Of a stretch of 12,136 nt of DNA, positions 6,556-12,136 are shown piece after piece. The translations under genes were made by a program, and so were the position numbers. The first letter of the stretch is position 1, and every line of letters begins with the position of its first letter. The notes below the pieces were generated by a model. It was not told the origin of the DNA and made no database searches. It worked only from the letters and a program-made list of their open reading frames with translations. Origin of the DNA: Candidatus Agrococcus pullicola (GTDB lineage Bacteria; Actinomycetota; Actinomycetes; Actinomycetales; Microbacteriaceae); NCBI GenBank assembly GCA_019115685.1, contig DXDC01000351.1, forward strand, positions 1-12,136, given 5' to 3'.

Positions 6556-7074
6556 ATGGCGAACAAGAATGAGACAGTCGCCGAGCTCGCGGACCTCTTC
6601 GCGAATTCGAATGCGGTGCTGCTCACCGAGTACCGCGGACTCACTGTGGGCCAGCTCAAGGAGCTGCGCCGTTCTATCAGTGAGCACGCGACGTACGCCG
6701 TGGTGAAGAACACGCTGACCAAGATCGCTGCGAACCAGGCCGGAATCTCGGCCTTCGACGACTCGCTCGTCGGCCCGTCGGCAATCGCATTCGTACACGG
6801 TGACCCCGTCGCCGTCGCGAAGGGTCTGCGCGACTTCGCCAAGGCGAACCCTGACCTCGTCGTCAAGGGCGGTTACTTCGACGGTAACGCTCTCGACGCA
6901 GAAGAGGTCAACAAGCTCGCCGAGCTCGAGTCCCGAGAGGTCATGCTGGCAAAGCTGGCAGGCGCCTTCAAGGCCTCGCTGTTCGGAGCAGCCTACATGT
7001 TCAACGCGCCCATCACGCAGGCAGCTCGCGCTGTCGACGCGCTGCGCGCAAAGCAGGAGTCCGAGGCTGCGTAA
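6556..7074 (+). CDS. rplJ: 50S ribosomal protein L10
   Basis: A 172-aa protein of normal length for bacterial L10. The N-terminal rRNA-binding domain contains [20 protein letters not shown] and [10 protein letters not shown]. The C-terminal helix that carries L7/L12 dimers follows [20 protein letters not shown]10 forms the base of the ribosomal stalk that recruits translation GTPases. The ATG at 6556 follows AAGGAG with a 4-nt spacer; upstream in-frame extension into the leader is not real because the attenuator lies there. It is followed by rplL after 37 nt. Expression is expected to be controlled by the L10 leader. Confidence 0.98.
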   Translation: MANKNETVAELADLFANSNAVLLTEYRGLTVGQLKELRRSISEHATYAVVKNTLTKIAANQAGISAFDDSLVGPSAIAFVHGDPVAVAKGLRDFAKANPDLVVKGGYFDGNALDAEEVNKLAELESREVMLAKLAGAFKASLFGAAYMFNAPITQAARAVDALRAKQESEAA

Positions 7075-7111
7075 GCACTCGGCGAAAATCCCGAAAACAT
7101 AGGAGATAAAG

Positions 7112-7504
7112 ATGGCAAAGCTGTCGACTGAAGAGCTGCTCGCAGCATTCGAGGAGCTCACTCTCATCGAGCTCAACGACTTCGTGAAGGCCTTCGAAGA
7201 GAAGTTCGAGGTCACCGCGGCCGCACCGGTCGCCGTTGCTGCTGCTGGCGCCCCTGCCGCAGGTGGCGACGCACCCGCCGAGGAAGAGAAGGACGAGTTC
7301 GACGTTATTCTCGAGTCGGCTGGTTCGGCAAAGATCCAGGTCATCAAGGCTGTCCGCGCGGTTGACTCCTCGCTCGGCCTTGGTGACGCAAAGGCACTCG
7401 TCGACGCAGCCCCCAAGGCTGTTCTCGAGGGCGCCAACAAGGAAGACGCAGAGAAGGCAAAGGCCGCTCTGGAAGAGGCTGGCGCAACCGTCACCCTCAA
7501 GTAA
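7112..7504 (+). CDS. rplL: 50S ribosomal protein L7/L12
   Basis: A 130-aa stalk protein of usual length. The N-terminal dimerisation and L10-binding domain ([20 protein letters not shown]) is followed by an Ala/Pro/Gly-rich hinge at about 40-60. The C-terminal factor-binding domain has [20 protein letters not shown] and [17 protein letters not shown]. It binds elongation and release factors on the ribosome. The start has AGGAGA about 5 nt upstream. Codon use is strongly biased to C-ending codons with GTC/CTC and AAG, as expected for a very highly expressed gene. The operon ends at a strong terminator just downstream. Confidence 0.98.
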   Translation: MAKLSTEELLAAFEELTLIELNDFVKAFEEKFEVTAAAPVAVAAAGAPAAGGDAPAEEEKDEFDVILESAGSAKIQVIKAVRAVDSSLGLGDAKALVDAAPKAVLEGANKEDAEKAKAALEEAGATVTLK

Positions 7505-7520
7505 GTCGTCTTACGTGTTG

Positions 7521-7549
7521 AAAGGGAGTCGCTCCGTGCGGCTCCCTTT
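7521..7549 (+). terminator. Intrinsic terminator of rplJ-rplL
   Basis: AAAGGGAGTCGC (7521-7532) pairs with GCGGCTCCCTTT (7538-7549) over 12 bp with a single G-T wobble and a 5-nt loop (TCCGT). The stem begins with AAA and ends with TTT, so it may work in both directions, although only the plus-strand operon needs it here. It starts 17 nt after the rplL stop. Confidence 0.85.
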
Positions 7550-7667
7550 CTGCATGTGTTGGTGATTGCCCGGTTGAGGGAGCCGGTCGCGATACCGGGC
7601 CGGCGTCGTCAACGCACCCAACCCACGTGCGATGCGAGCGCGAATGAGTGGTGCCGCACCCGACGCG

Positions 7668-7673
7668 TAGGCT
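7668..7673 (+). promoter_or_regulatory. -10 element (TAGGCT) of the HhH gene, leaderless arrangement
   Basis: TAGGCT ends exactly 6 nt before the ATG at 7680, and no Shine-Dalgarno sequence is present. This is the standard spacing for transcription starting at the A of the start codon. No clear -35 is seen. Confidence 0.55.
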
Positions 7674-7679
7674 GAACGC

Positions 7680-7886
7680 ATGAGCACGCGCAATCTACCG
7701 GAGCAGATCGGCGACCTACCGAGGATTGGTCGCCCAGCGGCGTCCGCGCTTCTGGAGATCAACGTCACGACTATGGAGCAGGTTTCGCAGATGAGCGACG
7801 CCGAACTGCTCGCACTGCACGGCTTCGGCCCGAAGGCTCTGCGCATCTTGCGCGAGGCACAGCGCACCGACGACGGCAGGCCTTGA
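7680..7886 (+). CDS. Small helix-hairpin-helix protein (RNA polymerase alpha-CTD-like)
   Basis: A 68-aa protein made almost entirely of one helix-hairpin-helix unit. LPRIGRPAASALLEINVTTMEQVSQMSDAELLALHGFGPKALRILREA spans residues 13-60, with the two hairpin turns IGRPA and HGFGPKA. The pattern matches the (HhH)2-like C-terminal domain of RNA polymerase alpha and related small actinobacterial DNA-binding proteins. Non-specific or promoter DNA binding is likely, but the target is unknown. The start is supported by the -10 box 6 nt upstream and by codon bias. It stands alone after the rplL terminator. Confidence 0.82.
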   Translation: MSTRNLPEQIGDLPRIGRPAASALLEINVTTMEQVSQMSDAELLALHGFGPKALRILREAQRTDDGRP

Positions 7887-8103
7887 CTACCCGGCGCTTC
7901 TGAGCATTGCCGCGTCGTGCCTCCGACGGTCGACCGTGCGGGCTAGGGCTTGGTTTCGTCGCCGACATGGCCTCTGGTAGTTGAGGTGGGTGCTGGTGCA
8001 CATTCTTCGCAACTACTCACAGCGCAGCGGCATACGCGAACAGTTGCTGGGTGGGCGAATGTAACTAGTCCCAACGGCTGATGCTCTCACGGCCAACTCT
8101 CGA
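7887..8103. other. Intergenic spacer without recognisable gene
   Basis: About 217 bp between the HhH gene and the -10 box of the acetyltransferase gene. I see no coding bias, no strong hairpin and no tRNA on either strand. Confidence 0.4.
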
Positions 8104-8109
8104 TAGCGT
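8104..8109 (+). promoter_or_regulatory. -10 element (TAGCGT) of the GNAT gene, leaderless arrangement
   Basis: TAGCGT ends 7 nt before the ATG at 8117, and there is no purine-rich ribosome-binding site in between. This decides the start at 8117 rather than the upstream ATG at 8081, which would add 12 residues of poor bias. Confidence 0.55.
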
Positions 8110-8116
8110 GGTTGGT

Positions 8117-8701
8117 ATGAGCGCCGATTTCGAAAGCAGCAAGGACGCCCTCGCATACGGAACCGCACTTCTTCGCGGCGACCGCATCCGCCTCGTGCAG
8201 GCAGAGGAGACCCACCTGCAACAGCTCGCACAGTGGTGGCAGTCGCCCGAGTGGGCAACGTTGCAGCAGGATGTCGTGCGACCGCAACCGGTGTCGCAGA
8301 CCGTCGAGCAGTTCAGAGCCTGGAGCAAGAACGACGGGCCCGGTTCTGCCGGCTTCGCCATCATCGCGGAAGATGAACTCGTCGGCCACATAACCCTGTG
8401 GGGAATTACACCGCGCGAACGGATCGGCACTCTTGCGATCATCATCGGACCCGATCACGTCGGTCAGGGGTACGGGCCCGAGGCGACGAACCTCATGATC
8501 GACTACGGCTTCCTCGAACTGGGCCTGAACAAGATCGAACTCCAGGTGTGGGCTTTCAACGATCGTGCGATCCGCGCCTATGAACGAAGCGGGTTCGTCA
8601 GGGAGGGCGTGCGCCGTGCCGCGACCTTCCATGATGGCCGATTCCACGATCAGGTTCTCATGGGGATGCTGGCGCAGGAGTTCTTCGCTCGGCGCGGCTG
8701 A
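8117..8701 (+). CDS. GNAT family N-acetyltransferase (RimJ/RimL type)
   Basis: A 194-aa acetyltransferase. It begins MSADFESSKDALAYGTALLRGDRIRLV; the beta-strand IRLVQAEETHL is the usual RimJ/RimL entry. The acetyl-CoA pyrophosphate loop lies at about 114-122 in GPDHVGQGYGPEA, and the following part has NKIELQVWAFNDRAIRAYERSGFVREG (about 138-164), a classical motif B with Asn149 and Tyr155. It should transfer an acetyl group from acetyl-CoA to an amino group of a protein N-terminus or small molecule; the acceptor cannot be told. Length is normal. It is monocistronic, with a leaderless-type start. Confidence 0.92.
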   Translation: MSADFESSKDALAYGTALLRGDRIRLVQAEETHLQQLAQWWQSPEWATLQQDVVRPQPVSQTVEQFRAWSKNDGPGSAGFAIIAEDELVGHITLWGITPRERIGTLAIIIGPDHVGQGYGPEATNLMIDYGFLELGLNKIELQVWAFNDRAIRAYERSGFVREGVRRAATFHDGRFHDQVLMGMLAQEFFARRG

Positions 8702-8733
8702 GTCGTTCGGCTTTCAAAGCCTCGGGGCGACGT

Positions 8734-9058
8734 TCATTCGACCGTGAGCGCCACCTCGGCAGTACCCCGGGCCAACCGCATGCCTCTCCGTGCGGGTCGT
8801 TGGTGATGACCCACTCGAGGGAATGGTTCGACGTGACACAAATGCGCCGGAAGTGAATCCGACGGAAGATCGTCGCCGAACATGCGGTCACCTTCGAAGC
8901 ACAGCGTCGCCGCTAACCACCTCGCCGCGGACTTCGACGGTGAGCGTGTCCGCCAACGCGACCGCTGGGGGCTCGTGTCCGGACGCGCATCCCGGTCCGG
9001 CAAGAACGGCGGACCCCGCGAAACCCGCGCTTGCCGCAACAGCGATCTTTCTACCCAT
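8734..9058 (-). pseudogene. Decayed gene for a small secreted or lipoprotein
   Basis: Read leftwards from 9058, the sequence gives a good signal peptide (MGRKIAVAASAGFAGSAVLAG) with a damaged lipobox (LAGPGC, where LAGC is normal), then HEPPAVALADTLTVEVRGEV up to a stop at 8888. The coding signal then continues in other frames: CFEGDRMFGDD (about 8901-8869) in a second frame, CVTSNHSLEWVITNDPHGEA (about 8840-8781) in a third, and RGTAEVALTVE to the stop at 8734 in the second again. Each piece has G/C-rich third positions only in its own frame. The span of 325 bp is not a multiple of three. This pattern suggests several small indels in a former gene of about 105 residues. The family is not recognised. 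An alternative is chance plus sequencing errors. Confidence 0.5.
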
Positions 9059-9105
9059 GCCGCCACGGCGCGTATCCGGCCCGAGGATGGCATTACAAGC
9101 TCCGA

Positions 9106-9111
9106 TATCCT
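9106..9111 (+). promoter_or_regulatory. -10 element (TATCCT) of the MBL gene, leaderless arrangement
   Basis: TATCCT ends exactly 6 nt before the ATG at 9118, with no ribosome-binding site between. It fixes the start codon. It lies just upstream of the start of the decayed minus-strand gene, so the two were divergent. Confidence 0.6.
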
Positions 9112-9117
9112 TGAGCA

Positions 9118-9810
9118 ATGCAACTCGAACGCGTCGCCGACGAAATAGACCGCTGGGTCATGCCGGAAGCATCGATGAACGCCTACGTCATCGCCTCTGA
9201 CGGCGAGGCGCTCGTCGTCGACCCCGGCACCCGCCCATCCCGAGCGAAACTGTTCCGCGAAGCGATTGAAGCCCGCGGCGACAGGGTCATCGGCACCGTC
9301 GTGACGCATCCGCACTGGGATCATTTCCTCGCTCTGGCGTCGTTCGAGGGCGTGCCGTCCTACGCGCATGCAGAAGCGGTGGAGCACATCATGGCCCACC
9401 CGACCGAGCACCTGGCAGCCGGTCTCGCCTACGGAGGCGAGGGCGATGACGACGACGAACTCGGCTCACTACGGATCGTCGCCCCCTCGGTTCCCGTCGA
9501 GGAGCCGTACACGATGTTCGTGGGCACGCAGCGCGTGACGTTCGAACCGCACCCCACCGCGCACACCCAGGGTGACCTCGTCGTTCACGTTGCCGGGAGC
9601 GCTACGATCGCGGGCGACCTCGTGGAGGTCGGTGATGACCCGCAGTGGGATGACTCGTCCGACCTGGACGGCTGGATGCAGGCGCTGGACGCAATAGAGG
9701 AGCGCGGCGAGAGCATCCTGTTGCCCGGGCACGGCGCACCCACCGATAGGTCGCGACTGGAGCACCACCGCGAGTTGTTCGTCGCATCGGGAGCGACGCC
9801 GACCGACTGA
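9118..9810 (+). CDS. Metallo-beta-lactamase-fold hydrolase
   Basis: A 230-aa MBL-fold enzyme with a complete metal site. THPHWDH holds His64, His66, Asp68 and His69; His149 is in AHTQGD, Asp167 in AGDLVE and His205 in PGHG. ALVVDPGT at 31-38 is the typical early strand. The pattern is that of the glyoxalase II-like branch, which hydrolyses thioesters, lactones or phosphodiesters with two metal ions. There is no signal peptide, so it is cytoplasmic and not a secreted beta-lactamase. An acidic loop, EGDDDDE, at 108-114 is unusual but sits outside the core motifs. It ends 7 bp from the stop of the convergent citrate-synthase homologue, with no terminator between. Confidence 0.93.
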   Translation: MQLERVADEIDRWVMPEASMNAYVIASDGEALVVDPGTRPSRAKLFREAIEARGDRVIGTVVTHPHWDHFLALASFEGVPSYAHAEAVEHIMAHPTEHLAAGLAYGGEGDDDDELGSLRIVAPSVPVEEPYTMFVGTQRVTFEPHPTAHTQGDLVVHVAGSATIAGDLVEVGDDPQWDDSSDLDGWMQALDAIEERGESILLPGHGAPTDRSRLEHHRELFVASGATPTD

Positions 9811-9817
9811 TCGTCGT

Positions 9818-11035
9818 TCACGCCCCGGAGAACCTCCCTCGCGGCCGTAAACGCAGCGGTTGCTCACCGTATTCGGCGATGACGTGAGCGATCCAGCCCG
9901 CCGTACGACCGATCGCGAAGATGGCGCTGCCTGCATCGTCGGTCATCCTTGCGGCTCTGACGAGCGCTGCAAGCGCAAGATCGATGTTCGGAAACAGCCG
10001 GGCCCGCCGACCGACGACATCCGAGATCGCACGGACGGCATCGAGCACCGGTCGGGCATCTCCGAGCTGCTCGACCATCGGTAGCAGAATCTCCGCTCGA
10101 GGGTCAGCTTTCGCGTAGAGCGGCTGCCCGAAGCCGGGAACACCCCGGCCGCCTTCCCGCACGGCGCCGGAGACAGCCACCTCGGGTGCTGCGCCGGAAA
10201 CGACGTCGGAGATCATCCGGACCGCTCGCAGGCTCGCTGTCCCGTGCAGGGGTGAATCGAACACCCCGAGCGCTGCGGACACCGCGGAGTATCCATCGGC
10301 CCGGGCGGAAGCGGCGATCCTCGCAGCGAATGTCGACACCGCGAGATCGTGGTCAGCGGTAACGACGAGCGCGGCATTGACCGCCCGAGCCCCTGCGGAA
10401 TCCGATTCGGCGACACCCCCGAGCGCACTCCACAGGCTTGCTGCAACCGATGCGTCGGGCGAGATTTCAGTGTCTCCAAGTGCCCGAGGGAGCCCCGTCA
10501 GGAGACCAGCACCAACGCGTCGCAACTGCTCGACCGAGGGGTCGTGGCGCGTAGGATCCTCGGCGCCGAGGACGTTGACGGTTGTCCGCAACCTGTCGAT
10601 GGAATTCGCCTGCGGAGGTAGCAGAGCGATGACATCCATCGCGGTTGGCATTCCATCGGGGACGCGGGGAAAGACAGGGTCGACTCCGAATTCTCCGTGC
10701 CAGAGCCAGGTGGCGACGGCTTCGAACGGCGCCGCCACAAGTTCGGCGAGGGGCGTCCCGCGGTAGAAGAGCTCGTCGTCCTCGATGTTCGCGATGTCGG
10801 TTTCGAGGACCATCAGCGGCCGCCCGTCCGTCGCAGCGCGACCGTGGTGCACGGATGGCGTGCGGCGGCGGGATCGGGCGAATGCCTCAACCTCGAGCGG
10901 GTCGAACGTCGATCCGTCGGAGCCTCTCTCCCGAGCCAACATCCCCCGTGATACATACGCGTACACGGTTTCGGCTTTCACGCCGAGCCTCGCGGCAGTC
11001 TGCGCGACCGTGAGCCGCGGCAGCGCGTCACCCAT
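9818..11035 (-). CDS. Citrate-synthase-fold protein with N-terminal MerR/excisionase-type HTH
   Basis: A 405-aa protein. Residues 7-55 form a helix-turn-helix of the MerR/excisionase type (PRLTVAQTAARLGVKAETVYAYVSRGMLA, with FDPLEVEAFARSRRR as the wing). Residues about 75-400 are a citrate-synthase domain. It has the His of TADHDLAVSTF (229), His264 in SPLHGTAS, and Asp352 in PNIDLALAAL, followed by AIGRTAGWIAH with Arg377. The loop that normally reads GFGHPxY is GFGQPLY, so the second catalytic His is Gln304, and the Asn of the usual NAS motif is Val. Enzyme activity is therefore doubtful, while DNA binding is plausible. I choose the ATG at 11035. The upstream ATG at 11128 would overlap the divergent gene and adds residues without family resemblance. 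It may regulate its divergent paralogue or pair with it. Confidence 0.9.
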   Translation of the reverse strand: MGDALPRLTVAQTAARLGVKAETVYAYVSRGMLARERGSDGSTFDPLEVEAFARSRRRTPSVHHGRAATDGRPLMVLETDIANIEDDELFYRGTPLAELVAAPFEAVATWLWHGEFGVDPVFPRVPDGMPTAMDVIALLPPQANSIDRLRTTVNVLGAEDPTRHDPSVEQLRRVGAGLLTGLPRALGDTEISPDASVAASLWSALGGVAESDSAGARAVNAALVVTADHDLAVSTFAARIAASARADGYSAVSAALGVFDSPLHGTASLRAVRMISDVVSGAAPEVAVSGAVREGGRGVPGFGQPLYAKADPRAEILLPMVEQLGDARPVLDAVRAISDVVGRRARLFPNIDLALAALVRAARMTDDAGSAIFAIGRTAGWIAHVIAEYGEQPLRLRPRGRFSGA

Positions 11036-11036
11036 A

Positions 11037-11049
11037 TTGATCCAATCAA
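11037..11049. promoter_or_regulatory. Inverted repeat TTGATCCAATCAA, candidate operator
   Basis: TTGAT and ATCAA form perfect 5-bp arms around CCA, ending 1 bp before the start codon of the HTH-citrate-synthase gene. Position and symmetry fit an autoregulatory site. The arms are short, so confidence is limited. Confidence 0.4.
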
Positions 11050-11051
11050 GA

Positions 11052-11081
11052 TTGACAGTTTCGTAATCATGTTTGCACACT
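11052..11081 (+). promoter_or_regulatory. Candidate promoter of the rightward citrate synthase gene
   Basis: A consensus -35, TTGACA (11052-11057), is followed after 18 bp by CACACT (11076-11081), a weak -10 matching TATAAT at three positions. The hexamer ends 6 nt before the ATG at 11088, so the transcript would be leaderless. There is no ribosome-binding site. The weak -10 lies inside the palindrome at 11074-11088. Confidence 0.45.
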
Positions 11082-11088
11082 GTGTGCA
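11074..11088. promoter_or_regulatory. 15-bp perfect palindrome TGCACACTGTGTGCA, candidate operator
   Basis: TGCACAC and GTGTGCA are perfect 7-bp arms around a single T. The site covers the putative -10 box and its last base is the A of the rightward start codon. A dimeric DNA-binding protein here would block transcription start. The divergent HTH-citrate-synthase protein is the obvious candidate, but this is inference. Confidence 0.65.
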
Positions 11089-12136
11089 TGACGAACGAAT
11101 TGATCGAAGTGCCCCGAGGTCTCAACAACGTGGCGGTCTCAGAGACGTCAATCAGCGACGTGAACGGAGACGAAGGCTTCTATCAATATCGTGATCACTC
11201 GGCAATCGAACTCGCGCGCAGCACCAGCTTCGAAGCGGTGTGGCACTTACTGGTCATCGGGCACTTGCCGTCCGGGGAGGAGCTCGAGCAGTTCCATGCA
11301 CGGGTCCGCCAGGCGCAGTCGACTGCCGAACTCGCTGCAATTGTCGAGCGAGTGCGGACCTCCGACGCGGAGCCGCTGAAAGCCCTGCAGTCCGCCCTTC
11401 CGCTACTGGCATCCGCTCGGGGAATGCGCCCTGCGTTCGATCTCGACGAGGAGGCCCGGATGGCGGAGTCGATCGAACTCGCCGCGGCGGCACCGATCAT
11501 TCTGGCGGCTGCGTATCGCGGAGCCAAGGGGCTCGCTCCGTTACAGCAGTTGGACGGGCGAGGGGTTGTCGCGAACTACCTCCATCAGGTGACCGGGAGT
11601 GTGCCGACGACTGATGACGAACGCGCGCTCACAACGTATCTCGTGGCCGCGATGGACCACGGATTCAACGCCTCCACCTTCACCTGCCGCGTCATCGCCT
11701 CGACGGGCGCGGATGTGGCGAGCAGCCTGACGGGAGCGCTCGGCGCACTGTCCGGGCCACTGCACGGTGGTGCGCCCGCGCGCGCACTCGACAGCCTCGA
11801 TGCGGCCGAAGATGACGTGGAAACCTGGATACGCGCCGAGCTAGCGAGCGGGCGACGACTGATGGGGTTCGGGCATCCCGTGTATCGCACGTCCGATCCA
11901 AGATCGGCCCTTCTGAAGCAAGTCGCGGAAGGCTTCGGAGGGCCAAGGGTCGCAGGGGCGATGTCTTTCGAAGAGATCGCTGACCGGCTGCTCGCAGAGC
12001 ACAAGCCGAATCGACCGCTCCGCGCCAATGTCGAATTCTATGCGGCGATTGTCATGGAGCACTGCGGGATACCGCGGGAGATGTTCACGCCGACCTTCGC
12101 CGCGGCCCGCGTGATCGGATGGACCGCTCACGCGCT
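11088..12136 (+). CDS. Citrate synthase / methylcitrate synthase family protein (C-terminus beyond window)
   Basis: The first 349 residues are present. MTNELIEVPRGLNNVAVSET opens with the short N-terminal strand region of type-I-like prokaryotic citrate synthases (GLxxVxVxET followed by DGxxGxxxYR). Catalytic regions are HGFNASTFTCR (His191), GPLHGGAPARAL (His226), MGFGHPVYRTSDPR (His263) and NVEFYAA, where Glu316 stands at the position usually held by the catalytic Asp. FTPTFAAARVIGWTAH, with Arg341 for the oxaloacetate carboxylate, follows. The family condenses acetyl-CoA or propionyl-CoA with oxaloacetate. The reading frame has no ribosome-binding site and probably makes a leaderless mRNA. 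Only about 20-30 residues should be missing. It is divergent from, and paralogous to, the HTH-bearing protein. It may be a secondary citrate or methylcitrate synthase rather than the main TCA enzyme. Confidence 0.93.
   Translation, partial: MTNELIEVPRGLNNVAVSETSISDVNGDEGFYQYRDHSAIELARSTSFEAVWHLLVIGHLPSGEELEQFHARVRQAQSTAELAAIVERVRTSDAEPLKALQSALPLLASARGMRPAFDLDEEARMAESIELAAAAPIILAAAYRGAKGLAPLQQLDGRGVVANYLHQVTGSVPTTDDERALTTYLVAAMDHGFNASTFTCRVIASTGADVASSLTGALGALSGPLHGGAPARALDSLDAAEDDVETWIRAELASGRRLMGFGHPVYRTSDPRSALLKQVAEGFGGPRVAGAMSFEEIADRLLAEHKPNRPLRANVEFYAAIVMEHCGIPREMFTPTFAAARVIGWTAHA

Noticed and set aside
1382..11067. ACGAAAC core shared by the 6241-6288 repeats and spacers near 1385, 3820, 7950 and 11060
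   Set aside because: A 7-mer of this composition is expected to favour the A/T-richer spacers, and copies also occur inside genes near 1680 and 2790, so a common regulon is not supported.
11035..11128. Longer 436-aa form of the HTH-citrate-synthase protein
   Set aside because: It would run through both palindromes and over the divergent start codon; the added 31 residues resemble nothing and the HTH begins normally from 11035.

Overview
The window looks like chromosomal DNA of a high-GC actinobacterium, probably a member of the Microbacteriaceae or a close relative. The reasons are strong G/C bias at third codon positions, GTG starts with GTGA stop/start overlaps, an actinobacterial-type L10 leader in front of rplJ-rplL, and many start codons placed 6-8 nt after a -10 hexamer, as in leaderless mRNAs. 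The family assignment is inference; no rRNA is present to test it. No phage, IS, CRISPR, tRNA or rRNA was recognised.

Layout. Positions 1-1321 (minus): a zinc-free MDR oxidoreductase, followed 27 nt later by the N-terminal part of a peptide/nickel-type ABC transporter ATPase that runs off the left edge. Positions 1453-2115 (plus): a six-helix DUF998-like membrane protein. Positions 2338-3683 (minus): a YqaJ/lambda-exonuclease-type nuclease, translationally coupled to an alpha/beta-hydrolase-fold protein that lacks the nucleophilic serine. Positions 4006-6224 (plus): an OmpR-family response regulator and its sensor kinase with GTGA overlap. Positions 6225-7549 (plus): a pair of 19-bp direct repeats, a good sigma70 promoter, the L10 leader with its attenuator, rplJ, rplL and a strong terminator. 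Positions 7680-8701 (plus): a 68-aa helix-hairpin-helix protein and a GNAT acetyltransferase. Positions 8734-9058 (minus): a decayed secreted/lipoprotein gene whose coding signal moves between frames. Positions 9118-9810 (plus): a metallo-beta-lactamase-fold hydrolase. Positions 9818-12136: two divergently transcribed citrate-synthase homologues separated by 52 bp.

The most interesting unit is this last pair. The leftward protein carries a MerR/excisionase-type helix-turn-helix in front of a citrate-synthase fold whose usual second catalytic His reads as Gln. The rightward protein keeps both His but has Glu where Asp is usual. The 52-bp spacer holds two perfect inverted repeats, one abutting each start codon. 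I infer that the HTH protein is a citrate-synthase-derived regulator, or a heteromeric partner, of the neighbouring enzyme. The sequence suggests this but does not prove it.
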